The notes under the pieces are model-generated. The model did no database searches and had not been told where the DNA came from. It was given only the letters and a program-made list of their open reading frames with translations. The translations under genes and the position numbers were made by a program. Source: Gigaspora margarita (lineage: Eukaryota; Glomeromycota; Glomeromycetes; Diversisporales; Gigasporaceae). From it: 64,000 bases of DNA. Of this stretch, positions 1 to 12,448 are shown piece after piece; positions within the stretch are counted from its first letter, which is position 1; each line of letters starts with the position of its first letter. The DNA lies in assembly GCA_009809945.1 (NCBI GenBank), contig WTPW01000082.1:360974-424973 (forward strand), read 5' to 3'.

Positions 1-220
1 TATTTAAAATAACATATTCAGTACTGAATAAAAGTTATTGAACAATACAAATAAAAAGATAAAGAGGACATTTAGATAACATACGACGACGTATTTATAA
101 TTATTATTAAATTAATATGATGTTTGTAGCTAACGAACCAAAATCTCATAAACGATTCATATTTCTAAGTAGTGTGTATGCAAAATAATTTCTCGAGAAA
201 AAAAAAAAATAAAACAAAAC

Positions 221-2316
221 TTAATCACAAATAAAATATAGTTCACACTCATCTATTTCTTCATCATTAACATCACGTAACCTAACACCCATAGTGTCTA
301 ATTCTAAAAATTTATCTTCCAATTCATGGCACCAAAACTCAAAATTATTCTTATTAAATAATATTTTTTTCGGCATATTTCTTAAATTCACTTTTACACA
401 CTCACCAATAATTTCAACGCTTCTGTAAACCAACACATCAAGCTTTATTGAAATTTCTTTTAACAAAATTTTTAAACTTTTATAAGAAATGTCTTTATAA
501 GTGGTCAAAATAACAAACTTCTTCAACGTATCTGGAAAGTAACGAATCAACATACGATAACCATCTTCAGTATATTGGTTAAAAAATGGAATTCTCTTTT
601 GCACACTCACCAATAATTTCAACGCTTTTGTAATCCAACACATCAAGTTTTATCAAAATTTCTTTTAATAAAATTTTTAAGAAATATCTTTATAAGTGGT
701 CGAAATAACAAACTTCTTCAACGCATTTGGAAAGTAACTAATCAATATACGATAATCATCTTCAGTATATTGGTTAAAAAATGGGTTCCATATAGAAAGT
801 GATTCTAATTTTGGACATGATTTTATAAGATTGAAAAGTTATGGAATTGAATGAAAATCAATGGTAGAATCGAAATGAAGTAAGTTTTGGTTACAATAGA
901 TGGCTATTGTTCGTAAAATTGTGGATAATTCTGCTGAATGAATTTGAATGTTTAAATTAACATGTGTTAATGGTGATTCATTTACACTTCCAACTCCATC
1001 ATTAGATTCCTTTATTTTCTATCTTAACAATATTAACACTATTAGCATTATTATTTCCATCATCTTGTTTTAAAGTATTTTTAAGTAACTGCTCAAGATC
1101 AACAGGAATAATTTGTTGACTAATAAAAAACTTTTTCAGTTTTGGAAATGGACCCACACCAAGTGGCATCTTTACTAATTTTTGATCATTATTCATAATT
1201 CTCAATTCTTCCAATTCTGGCCAACAAAATACTTTTGACGCTATATGATTATCTTGAATAAATGAATTTCTTATCTCTACTGATTTCAAATAAGGTACTT
1301 GTGACTCCAAAGCAGCGAATATTCTATGAATAGCATTTCTGGCCATATAAGAGGAATAATTGGAAATTACTAGATGTTCTAAGGAATATTGTGACGTTAT
1401 CAATGAAATTGCACCAAATTTACCAGTATTCAAATCTTGAAATTTTATTGTTTTTATTTTTCGACAAATTTTTGAATAATATTGTTCGTAAGTATCATCA
1501 TCAACACCTTTAGGCATGAACTCTACAAGATTTGACAAACTTGCTCTAGCATTTGGTAACATCGTATAACTTTAAGATGGTCAACGTTTTTAATACTATA
1601 ACAATGTTGAAATTGAAAATCCAATAAATCAAGTTTTATTCCCGCAGTCAAAAAAATCTTGAAAAATTTAATGCTCAAAGTTGGACCATGCAGCTTTTAT
1701 TTTTTGTGTTTCTCTTTTCTGTATTGCGATATTTTTGAGACAGTATCATTACTTGCAGAAGGTATAGAAATAGTAAAAGATGATGTATGATAATTATTTT
1801 GTGTGATTACTTGTGTATGTTTGAGGTCGACATTGGTTTCATCAATTATTTGGAGTGGTTCAAGAACCTCAGTATACAATTGCTCTAAACACAATATGAA
1901 AGTTTCATATTTAAACTTTCGTAAAAAGCAAGGGTAATAAAATAAGCTATTGTTAAATCTATTTTTAGCCGAATAATTATTGTTAAAAGAACTAGAACTA
2001 CTACCACTATAATTCATTTCAGCATCAGTGTCATAATAAGTTGGCAGGAGATAATCAGGTAATTTAATCCTTGAATCATGAGCATGGCTCTAGCATCATC
2101 ACTAAGAAACCTTGAATAAATATTAAAAATTTTATCCAATGGTCTCGCAATGTCAATTAACATAAAGGGTTGTTTCCACAGTATTGGTACTGCGAATTTG
2201 CACCAATCCATATTGACTAAAATACATGAATGAAGTGATTTTTTATCGTTTATTAAGTATAAAATATGACCAAGAATTTCTGGAAATAAGTTCATTGTCA
2301 AGAAAAAAAATTCCAA
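221..2316 (-). pseudogene. Broken F-box/leucine-rich-repeat gene
   Basis: Read on the minus strand, the first segment (2316 to about 2075) looks like an F-box N-terminus. The likely start is at 2295, with MNLFPEILGHILYLINDKK and then a Cys/Trp-containing stretch ending in ILWKQPF. F-box proteins of this kind recruit substrates to SCF ubiquitin ligases. The frame shifts near 2075 and continues as IKLPDYLLPTYYDTDAE into the piece at 1697-2017. Another shift lies near 1560, where the frame runs into the LRR-like piece at 1002-1562. A last piece at 221-646 has an acidic C-terminus. At least two frameshifts plus a 3' duplication suggest a pseudogene, though unrecognised introns could explain some breaks. 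Family assignment is from overall style, not from a full domain match. Confidence 0.55.
397..784. repeat. Tandem duplication, two ~190 bp copies
   Basis: Copies at 397-590 and 602-784 are near-identical. Each starts CACTCACCAATAATTTCAAC and ends TATTGGTTAAAAAATGG. The second copy has an internal deletion of about ten bases. The duplication lies in the 3' part of the F-box relic and breaks its reading frame. Confidence 0.85.
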
Positions 2317-4324
2317 AAAGTTTAAAAAAATCTCGATTAAAGAATGATCATACGGAAAAAAAAGTAGATTATCTTTTTAATGGTTATCGATTATCTGTAC
2401 GTAGGGATAGAAAAAAACGGTTTAAACAGTTTTTAAAACATTTTAAAAAACTTTTTAAAACATTGGTGCTGAGACTAAAATTTAAAATTTAGGGCTAAAA
2501 TGAGATAACTTCTAAAGAAAAAATTTTCATTTTATAAACTTACATTTATTATATAATTAAAAGAAATACATAATTGCTTAACTATATATATATATTTATA
2601 TATATCATTATTATTATGTATTATTTTTTTTTTAATTATCGCCATCTTCGAACCAACCATCAATCTCAATTCCTTTTTGAATTCTCAAATTCTGATAGAC
2701 TGCAACAAGTTTTTTTACTCATTTATTATCTAGACGTGACGATGTTTATTATGAATAAACCCAAAGTTAGACCAGCAGCGTTCTGTTGCGGCTGAAGAAG
2801 CTGGAACATTTGTAAAGTTCATGTGAATTTTTTTTAATGAAGGTCTCCCATGGAGCATGATTGTTTATAATTTTATATTTTAAAAAAGGGATGATAAAGT
2901 TATATTTTGACGAAATTAGTTAAATAAATAAATACTATCGCTATCCATTGTTACGCATTATGATTCCGTCAGGATGTATTAAAATATTTAAAAATTTTAA
3001 ACCAATTTTTAAATCAAACAATCATGTTTTTTAACATTACATTTTAGACATTTTTAAAACATGTTTTTTAACATTACGTTTTAAACCATTTTCCATCCCT
3101 TCCCTAAGTACAGCATAACTGTTTAATTATATATTAAATTTGCTATATTACCGTTATTACAGTATTTTGATTTTAAAAAATAAGCTATATATATTAAATT
3201 TATTTGTATAAAAATAAAATTATTAATTATATAATTCATCTAATGCGTACATTAGTTTGCTATTTTTTATTCGGATAACTATACTTTTAAGCGTTTGATG
3301 TCCCGAAATTATGTTTTTGATGTATTCCTGATTTACTTCCAGTCAAAAGATCAAAAAAACAATGTTTTGGCGTTTTTCAGATGTAACTCCCCCGAAAATT
3401 TTGATTGGAGACATACGCAGTACGTACATGATTTTTTCAAAAGCTGTATATACTATATTATCTTGATATATATTTCATTTGCCTTTCTACATTAGGCCAT
3501 TTGAATTTATAATTTCGTTTAACGTTCCCTTAAGAAGCTTAAGCGTGGGGGGGGGGGTCAAATTAAACAAACATATTAAAATTGCAACAAATAAACACAT
3601 TATTTTGGTTGACTTATAAGCACGTGACTTATTGGAATCCTAAAACGAGATGAGCGTTCTGATTGGCCTGTTTAATTCTAGGGGGGAGCTCTTAGAGCTG
3701 GTGGGGGGGAGAACGTTAAACGAAATTGTAATTTCGAACAGCCTTAACATCAAGGTTTTTTGCAACAAATATATATTTAGTAAAATATGCTATATTTTTA
3801 ATTTTAAATATATGCACTCGAGATTTTAATTGATAATAAAGAACAACTTTTTTAAATTTAAGTATTATACTCGAGATTTTAATTAATAATAAAAAATTAA
3901 AATTTAAAGAACAACTTTTTTTAAATTATTCGAGATTTTTAACTTTTAGTTGGTAATAAAAAGTGTAGTTAATAAAAATATTTTAAGGTTTCAATTAACT
4001 TAAATATCATAATATACATACTGTATACCAGTGATTATTGTTATAAATAATACTAAAATTAATTCTTTATTAAAACTTATTCATATTATAACTCTTATTT
4101 ATTTTACAATTTATTAATCACTATTTCTGCTTCAATCGCATAAAGTTACATGCAATTTTACGCCTAACCTTAATTTTGGTGAAATTAAAATGCTGTATCA
4201 TGTGTACATGTACGTACGTACGTAGCGTAGCGTAGTACATATGCACAAAATATATACAACAGTACCTACATACATACTTTCGCTTTGTTTTTCGACCAAG
4301 GTTAATAAATACTAAAAAAAAATT
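2317..4324. other. Intergenic region with one inverted-repeat element
   Basis: No gene is recognised. The stretch contains AT-rich sequence, a (TA)n tract near 2583-2606, the inverted-repeat element at 3503-3736, and a short TACGTACG repeat near 4208-4222 just upstream of the kinase gene. Short open frames here lack recognisable domains. Confidence 0.6.
3503..3736. mobile_element. MITE-like element with terminal inverted repeats
   Basis: The left end GAATTTATAATTTCGTTTAA is matched in inverse at the right end, which reads GTTAAACGAAATTGTAATTT. G-rich tracts lie inside both ends. No coding capacity is visible, so this is probably a small non-autonomous DNA transposon. Confidence 0.6.
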
Positions 4325-7300
4325 ATGGCAAAAGCACAAGAAGAATGGCTTCAAAAAGCTATTGGCGAAAAACATATTAATTATATTGAATATAATAGAT
4401 TTACAGACCGTGTCAAGATCGGCAGTGGAGGTTTTGGAAGTGTTTTTAGATGCGAGTGGAAAGACAGTGGATTAACGGTTGCTCTTAAATGTCTTAATGC
4501 TGATACAATCGTCGAAGAAAGAATCATTAAAGATTTTATTTATGAGGTGTTATTTATTGTACTAAAACTTTAATGACATCTTACAACAGAAAATAACTTT
4601 TTATAATTCATGCACCGTAATTAGCTTAAACTATTACGAACAGTTTCTAATCATCCAAACGTTATTTCATTCTATGGAGTAACGAAGGGTAAACAAATAA
4701 TTTATAATTTTTGAAAGTATACAATGATAATTATGTTAACCGAAAAGTATTTGTCAAAATTAAATATATAGATAGCTATGGATATTATAATATGGTTTTA
4801 GAATACGCTGACAACGGAACTTTACGAGAATACTTAACGAAAAATTTTACGGAATTACAATGGACAGATAAACTATTTCTAGCCAAAGAAATAGCACAAG
4901 GGCTTTTATTTTTACATAAGAATGATATTATTCATAGAGATCTGGTAAATATGGTGTTATCTATATTTTACATATATTATTTATCAATATTAATGCGTAA
5001 TTTTAATTTTTAATTTAAATGATTTAGCATTCGAAAAACATCTTAATTCATCAAAATCAACCAAAGATTACAGATTTCGGATTATCAAGGCAAATTAATG
5101 AAATTAATTCGAACTCAAATCTTCAAGGAATGCCGGCGTACATTGAACCTCAATGCCTTGTTAATGACAAGTACCAACGTAATATGAAATCTGATGTCTA
5201 TAGTCTTGGAGTAATTCTCTGGGAAATTTCAAGTGGAAGACCACCATTTTCATCCTTTGAATCAGTACTTTCGCTTACTGTTCATATTTTTAAAGGAAAT
5301 AGAGAAGATCCTATAGAAGATACACCATTTCAATATATTCAACTTTACAAACAATGTTGGGATAATAATCCTAACAATCGACCAGAAACAAGATTAATTT
5401 TTGATTCTTTAAAAAACATTAATCCTAACGAAACTTTGAGTCAACATCATCCGATTGAAGTATCACCTCAATTTTTTGAAAATTTGAGAAAGGAAGCACA
5501 TGAATTTTTTGAGAAAGGCAAATTTCTTAAAGCTTTAGAACTTTTTGAGCTAATACTCAAAAACCGTCAGCTAAGTCATGAAGACCAAATAAACGTTACA
5601 ACTTGGGATCTTTCACGCAATCATGGATTTGAAAATTTCAGTGAATTAATAATGGCACTTCACAAGAACACCACGTTGATTTCATTGGATCTTGGTTCAA
5701 ATGAACTTTGATCAATCGGAGGAAAACAGTTATCAGAAGCACTTTGCAAGAACACCACGCTAACTTCTTTAATTCTTAAAGAAAATAATCTTGGCTCAAA
5801 AGGGGGAAAAGTATTAGCAGATGTACTTTGCAAGAACACAACGCTGGCTTTTTTGGATCTTGATTCAAATGAACTTGGATCAGAAGGGGGAAAAGCATTA
5901 GCAAGTGCACTTTGCAAGAATACCACGCTTACTTCCTTAAATCTTGAGAATAATAATCTTGGATCAGAAGGAGGGGAAGCGTTAGCAGATGCACTTTGTA
6001 GTAATAGCTCAATGACTTTTTTGAATATTCGATCCAATAATATTGGATTAAGCGGAGGATACGTATTAGTTGAAGCTCTTTGCAAGAACACCACGTTAAA
6101 AAATTTAGATATTCGTGACAATAATCTTAAGGGAGGAGAAGCAATAGTAGATGCACTTTGTAAGAATACTACACTAACTTCTTTGGATCTTCGTTCGAAT
6201 GGACTTGGATCAAAAGAAGTAAAAATATTAGTAAATACCCTTTGCAACATTACCACGCTCACTTCTTTAAATCTTGAAAATAATAATCTTGGATCAGAAG
6301 GAGGAAAAGCATTAGCTGATGCACTTTGCAAGAACTTCACGCTGACTTCTTTGGATCTTTACAATAATAATCTTGGATCAGAAGGAGGAAAAGCACTAGC
6401 AGATACACTTTGTAAAAACTCCACGCTGACTTCTTTGGATCTTCGTGATAATAAACTTGGATCAGAAGGAGGAAAAGCATTAGCTGATGCACTTTGCAAG
6501 AACTCCACACTGAAAGACTTGAATCTTGGAAATAATGGGCTTGGATTCGAAGGAGGAGATGCATTGGCTGATGCACTTTGCAAGAACTCCACACTGAAAG
6601 ATTTGAATCTTAGAAATAATGGACTTGGATTCGAAGGAGGAGCTGCATTAGCTGATGCACTTTGCAAGAACTTCACGCTTACTTCCTTAAATCTTGAAAA
6701 TAATGATCTTGGATTAGAAGGAGCAGAAGTGTTAGCAGATGCACTTTGTATTAATAGCTCACTGACTTTTTTGAATATTCAATCCAATAATCTTGAATTA
6801 AGCGGAAGATACGTATTAGTTGAAGCTCTTTGCAAGAACACCACGCTAAAAAATTTAGATATTCGTGGCAATAATCTTAAGGGAGGAGAAGCAATTGTAG
6901 ATGCACTTTGTAAGAACACTACACTGACTTCTTTGGATCTTAATGAAAATGGACTTGGATTTAAAGAAGTAAAAATATTAGCAGATGTACTTTGCATCAT
7001 TACCACGCTCACTTCTTTGAATCTTGAAAATAATAATCTTGGATTAAAAGAAGTAAAAATCTTAGCTGATGCACTTTGCAACAACACCACGTTGACTTCA
7101 TTGGATCTTGGTTCAAATAAACTTGGATCATTCAGAGTAAAAGCATTGATAGATGCACTTTGCAAGAACTCCACGCTAACTTCTTTAATTCTTAAAAATA
7201 ATAATTTTGGCTCAAAAGGGGGAAAATTATTATCAAAAGTACTTTGCAAGAACACAACGCTGACTTCTTTGAATCTTTACGATAATAATCTTCGACCTGA

Positions 7301-8348
7301 AGGAGGAAAAGCACTAGCAGATGCACTTTGCAAGAACTCCACACTGAAAGATTTGAATCTTCAAAATAATAATCTTGGATCTGAAGTAGGAAAAGCATTA
7401 GCAGATGCACTTTGCAAAAACTCCACACTGAAAGATTTGAATCTTGGCAGTAATAATCTTGGATCAGAAGGAGGAAAAGCATTAGCAGATGCACTTTGCA
7501 AGAACTCTATGCTGACTTCTTTGAATCTTGGTTATAATAATCTTGGGTCAGAAGGAGGAAAAGCATTAGCAGATGCACTTTGCAAGAACTCTATGCTGAA
7601 TTCTTTGAATCTTGGTTATAATAAACTTGGATCAGAAGGAGGAAAAGCATTAGCAGATGCACTTTGCAAAAACTCCACACTGAAAGATTTGAATCTTGGA
7701 AATAATGGTCTTGGATCCGAAGGAGGAAAAGCACTAGCAGATGCACTTTGCAAGAACTCTACACTGAAAGATTTGAATCTTAGTTATTGTAATCTTGGAT
7801 CCGAAGGTGTAAAAGCATTAGCAGATGCACTTTGCAAAAACTCCACACTGAAAGATTTGTATCTTAACAGTAATAATCTTGGATCCGAAGGAGGAAAAGC
7901 ATTAGCAGATGCACTTTGCAAGAACTCTATGCTGACTTCTTTGGAACTTTACAATAATAATCTTGGATCCGAAGGAGGAAAAGCATTAGCAGATGCACTT
8001 AGCAAGAACTCCACGCTGACTTCTTTGAATCTTTACAAAAATAATCTTGGATCCGAAGGAGGAAAAGCATTAGCAGATGCACTTTGCAAGAACTCTATGC
8101 TGACTTCTTTGGAACTTTACGATAATAATCTTGGATCCGAAGGAGGAAAAGCATTAGCAGATGCACTTTGCAAGAACTCCACGCTGACTTCTTTGAATCT
8201 TAAAGATAATAACCTTGGATCAGAAGGAGGAAAAGCATTAGCAGTTGCACTTTGCAAGAACTTCACGTTGACTTCTTTGGATCTTCAGATTAATTCTATT
8301 GGATTTAAATTAGAATCACTTAATTCAAATCTTAAAATATATCAATAG
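4325..8348 (+). CDS. Protein kinase with C-terminal leucine-rich repeats, interrupted by one in-frame TGA
   Basis: Four exons are inferred: 4325-4546, 4625-4688, 4772-4944 and 5028 onward, with GT-AG introns that keep frame. The kinase has the glycine loop GSGGFGSV (residues 33-40), lysine in VALKCL (K55), HRDL (150-153), then HSKNIL and DFG (169-171), and [11 protein letters not shown]. These are the features of an active tyrosine-kinase-like domain. A helical linker resembling Sel1/TPR follows. The first LRR then meets TGA at 5709-5711, giving a 380-residue product. Beyond it the same frame stays open to 8348 with some thirty 28-residue RNase-inhibitor-type LRRs. The TGA replaces the GGA found at this position in most other repeats, so a single G-to-T change or a sequencing error split a larger kinase-LRR protein. 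Such fusions are typical of expanded signalling families in these fungi. Ligand and substrate are unknown. Confidence 0.85.
5640..8310 (+). repeat. Tandem 84-87 bp leucine-rich-repeat units
   Basis: Units encode variants of [20 protein letters not shown] followed by DALCKNST, the 28-residue RNase-inhibitor LRR pattern. Units from about 7310 to 8260 are nearly identical at the DNA level. The earlier units are more diverged, and the block at 5940-6270 is copied as a multi-repeat unit at about 6680-7030. This points to recent unequal exchange or gene conversion. Open frames on the opposite strand are by-products of the repeat. Confidence 0.95.
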
Positions 8349-8435
8349 ATATTATTAATTATAATAGATTAATTATGTAATTATATGTTTAATGTAAACA
8401 CATAAATTAATAGTTGTATATTTTTTAAGTTATTA

Positions 8436-8441
8436 AATAAA
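8436..8441 (+). terminator. Polyadenylation signal AATAAA
   Basis: AATAAA lies about 90 bases after the LRR stop codon in an AT-rich 3' region. It is plausible as the kinase-LRR gene's polyadenylation signal, but AATAAA is common at this base composition. Confidence 0.4.
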
Positions 8442-8477
8442 ATATTTATATTTAGCAAATTGTTGTAAACGTTTATA

Positions 8478-8535
8478 GGAGAGAGGGAGGGAGGGAGAGG
8501 GAGAGGGAGAGGGAGGGAGGGAGAGAGAGAGAGAG
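8478..8535. repeat. GA-rich microsatellite
   Basis: A continuous purine tract of GAGAGG/GGGA units is followed by (GA)n. Confidence 0.95.
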
Positions 8536-9043
8536 TTGCAGTACTACTCAATAAAACCAATATTTGAAATGGCTATATTATTTATTATTTAATATTAATA
8601 TAATATATTCTAGTGTTTCAAACAAAATTGATTCAGAATTGAACCAAATCAATTTAATTCCAAGATTTGGTTTGAATCTGGTCAATTCAGCCAATTCAGG
8701 GATTATCAAAAAAAATTTTAGTTAAATACTTTTCAGGACTCTCAGAAAAAGAGGGAAGTTGCAAATAAAATGGACATATCAAATAAACAAACAAAATAAA
8801 CAAACTATTTTAACAAATTGACATCAAGTTAAATTTAATCTAAAAATTCTAGTAGAGTTGTTAATAAGATTAGATAAATTTGATTTAGTAGAAATATTAT
8901 ATTCCTCTTACAAATAAGATAAGAACTTTGTATATACAGTTTTACATCCAAAATTCTTGTAATCTAGTAATTGGATTTGCATTATTTTAAAGTATTATAA
9001 TATATGCACATTAGAATTTTGGGTTTATTACAGCTGGTATCAT

Positions 9044-9903
9044 AGGAAGACAAACGTCTGATTGGCTGGTTTTTTGTAGATCTACCCGTGATTTCCCATA
9101 GTAATTAGCCAATCAAATTGTAATAATCAGTCAATCAATAACTGATAATACATATAAAACTTTTTGTCAGCAAAGCTTATATACGATTCTTTATCATTTA
9201 TATATTCAAGAAAAATCCTATTTTTAATTGTTATGCCTTCGCTAGAGATGTACTATTCTCAAAATATATAATTAACTAGCAATATCACATATACTATATA
9301 TGTCTAATTATTACTGTATTCTTATTCATATCTATTAAAGAGAAATTTCATTCTTTATTCACGTAAATTCTTAAATAATAATTCTAGTTTTCAATTATTA
9401 CAACCATTATATTACTATCTTTATATTATTAATTAACACTATACATACTATCTATTTAATTAACACTACATGCACTATCTATCCTAGAGTTTACTATATA
9501 AGTTCTACACAAAAATAATTAATATAAGTATCAAGTTTTATTAAAAGAAGTAATATAAATCTAAATACAATAAATTAATAGCTTGTAAAAAAATCTAACT
9601 TTACCTTAAACACCTTGATCATTCTTTTTATTTGACTTTTTTTGCAATCAGTACTTGTATACCCTTTTTACTAATTGCAAAATGTAATAAAATACATAGT
9701 AACTTCGCTTCCTAGTAAAGTCCTCTGTTTTGGGGATTATTTGTATAGTGATGAGCAATACTCTTCTAAATCTAACTATGAAAAAAATTTTATTTTTCAT
9801 AAGTAAAATTGTGAAATGTTGCAATTTGAAAAGTACTTTAAACTATATAAATTAGTTACCCAGACAATTGATTTACATCAGCCAATCAGATGTTTGTCTT
9901 CCT
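9044..9903. mobile_element. DNA transposon relic with 25 bp terminal inverted repeats
   Basis: The left terminus begins AGGAAGACAAACGTCTGATT (9044-9068). The right terminus (9879-9903) is its inverse with one mismatch, CAGCCAATCAGATGTTTGTC and on to TTCCT. A 14-base direct repeat, ACAGCTGGTATCAT, flanks both sides (9030-9043 and 9907-9920), offset by three bases on the right. The interior is non-coding. Confidence 0.7.
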
Positions 9904-11267
9904 ATGACAGCTGGTATCATTATTTCTGGGAAGTTGAGTAGGGTTATCCTGAAAACTAACCATACAAATTTCAGGTTAAGTTAAGTTTAGGTTAGAAAAT
10001 TTTGACTCAAAAGTTTCAAGTAAGGTTCAGGTCAGATTTGGGCTAAGAATTACCTGATCCAACCCAACCCAACCTGAAATATTTTATATAAATTAGTCTT
10101 TTTTTTTTAGAATAGTATTTGAGAGTTATTATTTATCAGCATGGTAATGCATTGCCACCTCTTAATTAACCAATTAGAATGCAGTATTAGATGTAATATA
10201 AAATTTAAGCAAAGCAACTTTTTTTAAAAAATCACTTCTAACTAAAATTTTGACTTTTTTCTTAACAAAAAAAAATTCCTTGCAAAATTTTGATTAGGAT
10301 CTTCTAACTATTGCATTTGCCAAACCCTAACCCTAGCTAGTGTTGTTATAGGATAGCTTTTGACAATAATTTGAAAAATTTTTAGCAATTTGAACAATTA
10401 AATAAAGTAAAATTACTTAAAATTTTATTAAGATAACCTGTTTTAATTTTAACTAGAATGTGTTTAGAACCTAAAAAAATATATTGTTACATATTTTTTA
10501 GATAGATTTATTAATTATTAAAGCATGGACAAGCTTTGAACAATCTTGGATGTTTGGACAATTTTGGGTGTGAACAAGCCAAAAAAGGTTGTAAACAGCC
10601 AAAACATACAACATTGCCTAACCCTATCTTAACACAGTCACTATTTGTTTTGATTTGATTAATATAAATCAAACCAACTAAAATAATTGGTCAATTAGAG
10701 TGTGGGATACATCACATAATACCATAGATTCCAAAAATAAGATACCTATTTTTGGGCAATTTTAAATAAAAAAACTGGGGGTAGCTTATTTTTGGGATAT
10801 ATAGGTTTTAAAGGATTTATGTACAATTGATAGAGGTAGCTTATTATTAGGTGTTTTAAAAAAATTTTAAAAATTCTTATGTGCACTCTATTAATTTGGA
10901 AATAGGTACATGTAGGGATTGGAACTGTTTAACTATTTAAAAATTGCTCTATAGTTCCAGGCAGAATTATGTTGGTTGTGGGCTGGAATTATTTAAATGC
11001 CAGCCAAATTAAACAGTTAAATGAGGACCCCGAATAATACATATAGAGGTTATATTGGCTTTAATATAAACTTTTTGTAAATTTTATCCACTTTTTGTTA
11101 GAGCTAATTAACCTTATTTTATAATATAAGCTTTAATATTTAAATAATTTATCCATTTAACAAATATAACAAATATATTTTACTTTCAAAAAATTTTTTT
11201 TTAAAAAATTTTCCTTAAAAAATTTCTTAAAAAAACATTTTTCCTCAAAAAAAATTTTTTTCAAAAA

Positions 11268-11303
<36 letters not shown>

Positions 11304-11778
11304 TATTATTATTTTATTTGGTTATCCAAATTTTAAATATAACCTATCTAAAATTTATAATTTTATCCATTTTAAATAACATAACATTAAAGGCTTTTAT
11401 CCACTTTTAAATATAACCTTTTGGCCAATATCTGCTTTTCAAATATAATATCTTAGTAAAAAAGCACCTTTTTATCCAAAATTTCAATATAATCTTTATA
11501 TGTATTATTCAGTATCCTGTTAAATGGTTAAATGATTAAATGATTAAGAAAAATTTTAGGTGGTTCCAATCTCTAGGTACATGTGTATCTACATATATTC
11601 TATAAGTACTATTAGGCACTTGTAGATTTCTAGTATGTATATACATATTGCCTTCTTTAATTTACTTTATTTTTTTGTTTTTTTTTTATTCGTTTTATTT
11701 TAAAAAATTTTTTTTTGTTTTTTTTTATTTTTTTTTAAAATATTTTTTTAATTTTTAATTTTTTTTTGTTTTTTTTTT

Positions 11779-12035
11779 NNNNNNNNNNNNNNNNNNNNNN
11801 NNNNNNNNNNNNNNNNNNNNNNNNNNNNNNNNNNNNNNNNNNNNNNNNNNNNNNNNNNNNNNNNNNNNNNNNNNNNNNNNNNNNNNNNNNNNNNNNNNNN
11901 NNNNNNNNNNNNNNNNNNNNNNNNNNNNNNNNNNNNNNNNNNNNNNNNNNNNNNNNNNNNNNNNNNNNNNNNNNNNNNNNNNNNNNNNNNNNNNNNNNNN
12001 NNNNNNNNNNNNNNNNNNNNNNNNNNNNNNNNNNN
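11779..12035. other. Assembly gap (257 N)
   Basis: A run of N lies inside T-rich low-complexity sequence. The open frame spanning it is an artefact. Confidence 0.99.
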
Positions 12036-12127
12036 TTTTTTTTTAATTTTTTTAATTTTTTTTAATTTTTTTTTAATTTTTTTTATTTAAACTTTGTTTT
12101 TGATTTATTTTATAGGGTGAATCTATT

Positions 12128-12448
12128 TGTCACCAGTGGTGACAGTCACTAGTGTGTGATCGACCAATTAGATCAAAGGATTATATATAATGTAAAAAAT
12201 GCAAAAACTTTAATTTTTTTGAAAAATTACTTCTAACTTAAAATTTTGTCTATGAACCTACTTTTTTTTATGTGAAAAAAAAATTTCTAGCAAAATTTTA
12301 CTATATTTGAAGCTTTACCCGAACTCTAACTATGGCTCTAACTCTGATCCTAACAATAGTAAGTTTTAATACTTTGTTTTGTTTTGAACATAATGTTATA
12401 TGATCTAATTGGTCAATTATGCTCCGGTGACTGTCACTTTCAGGACAA
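12128..12448. mobile_element. MITE with ~50 bp inverted ends
   Basis: GTGACAGTCAC and GACCAATTAGATCA at the left end are repeated in inverse at the right end as TGATCTAATTGGTC and GTGACTGTCAC. The interior is non-coding. Confidence 0.7.

Noticed and set aside
5660-7494. Long minus-strand open frames over the LRR array
   Set aside because: They are by-products of the repeated 84-base units on the plus strand and have no independent signals.
10326-10340. CCCTAACCCTA telomere-like repeats (also near 43775)
   Set aside because: Only two or three units, inside transposon-derived sequence; too short to indicate a telomere.
11766-12065. Open frame across the first N run
   Set aside because: Consists of N bases and poly-T. 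The same applies to the frames on both strands at 48241-48669.
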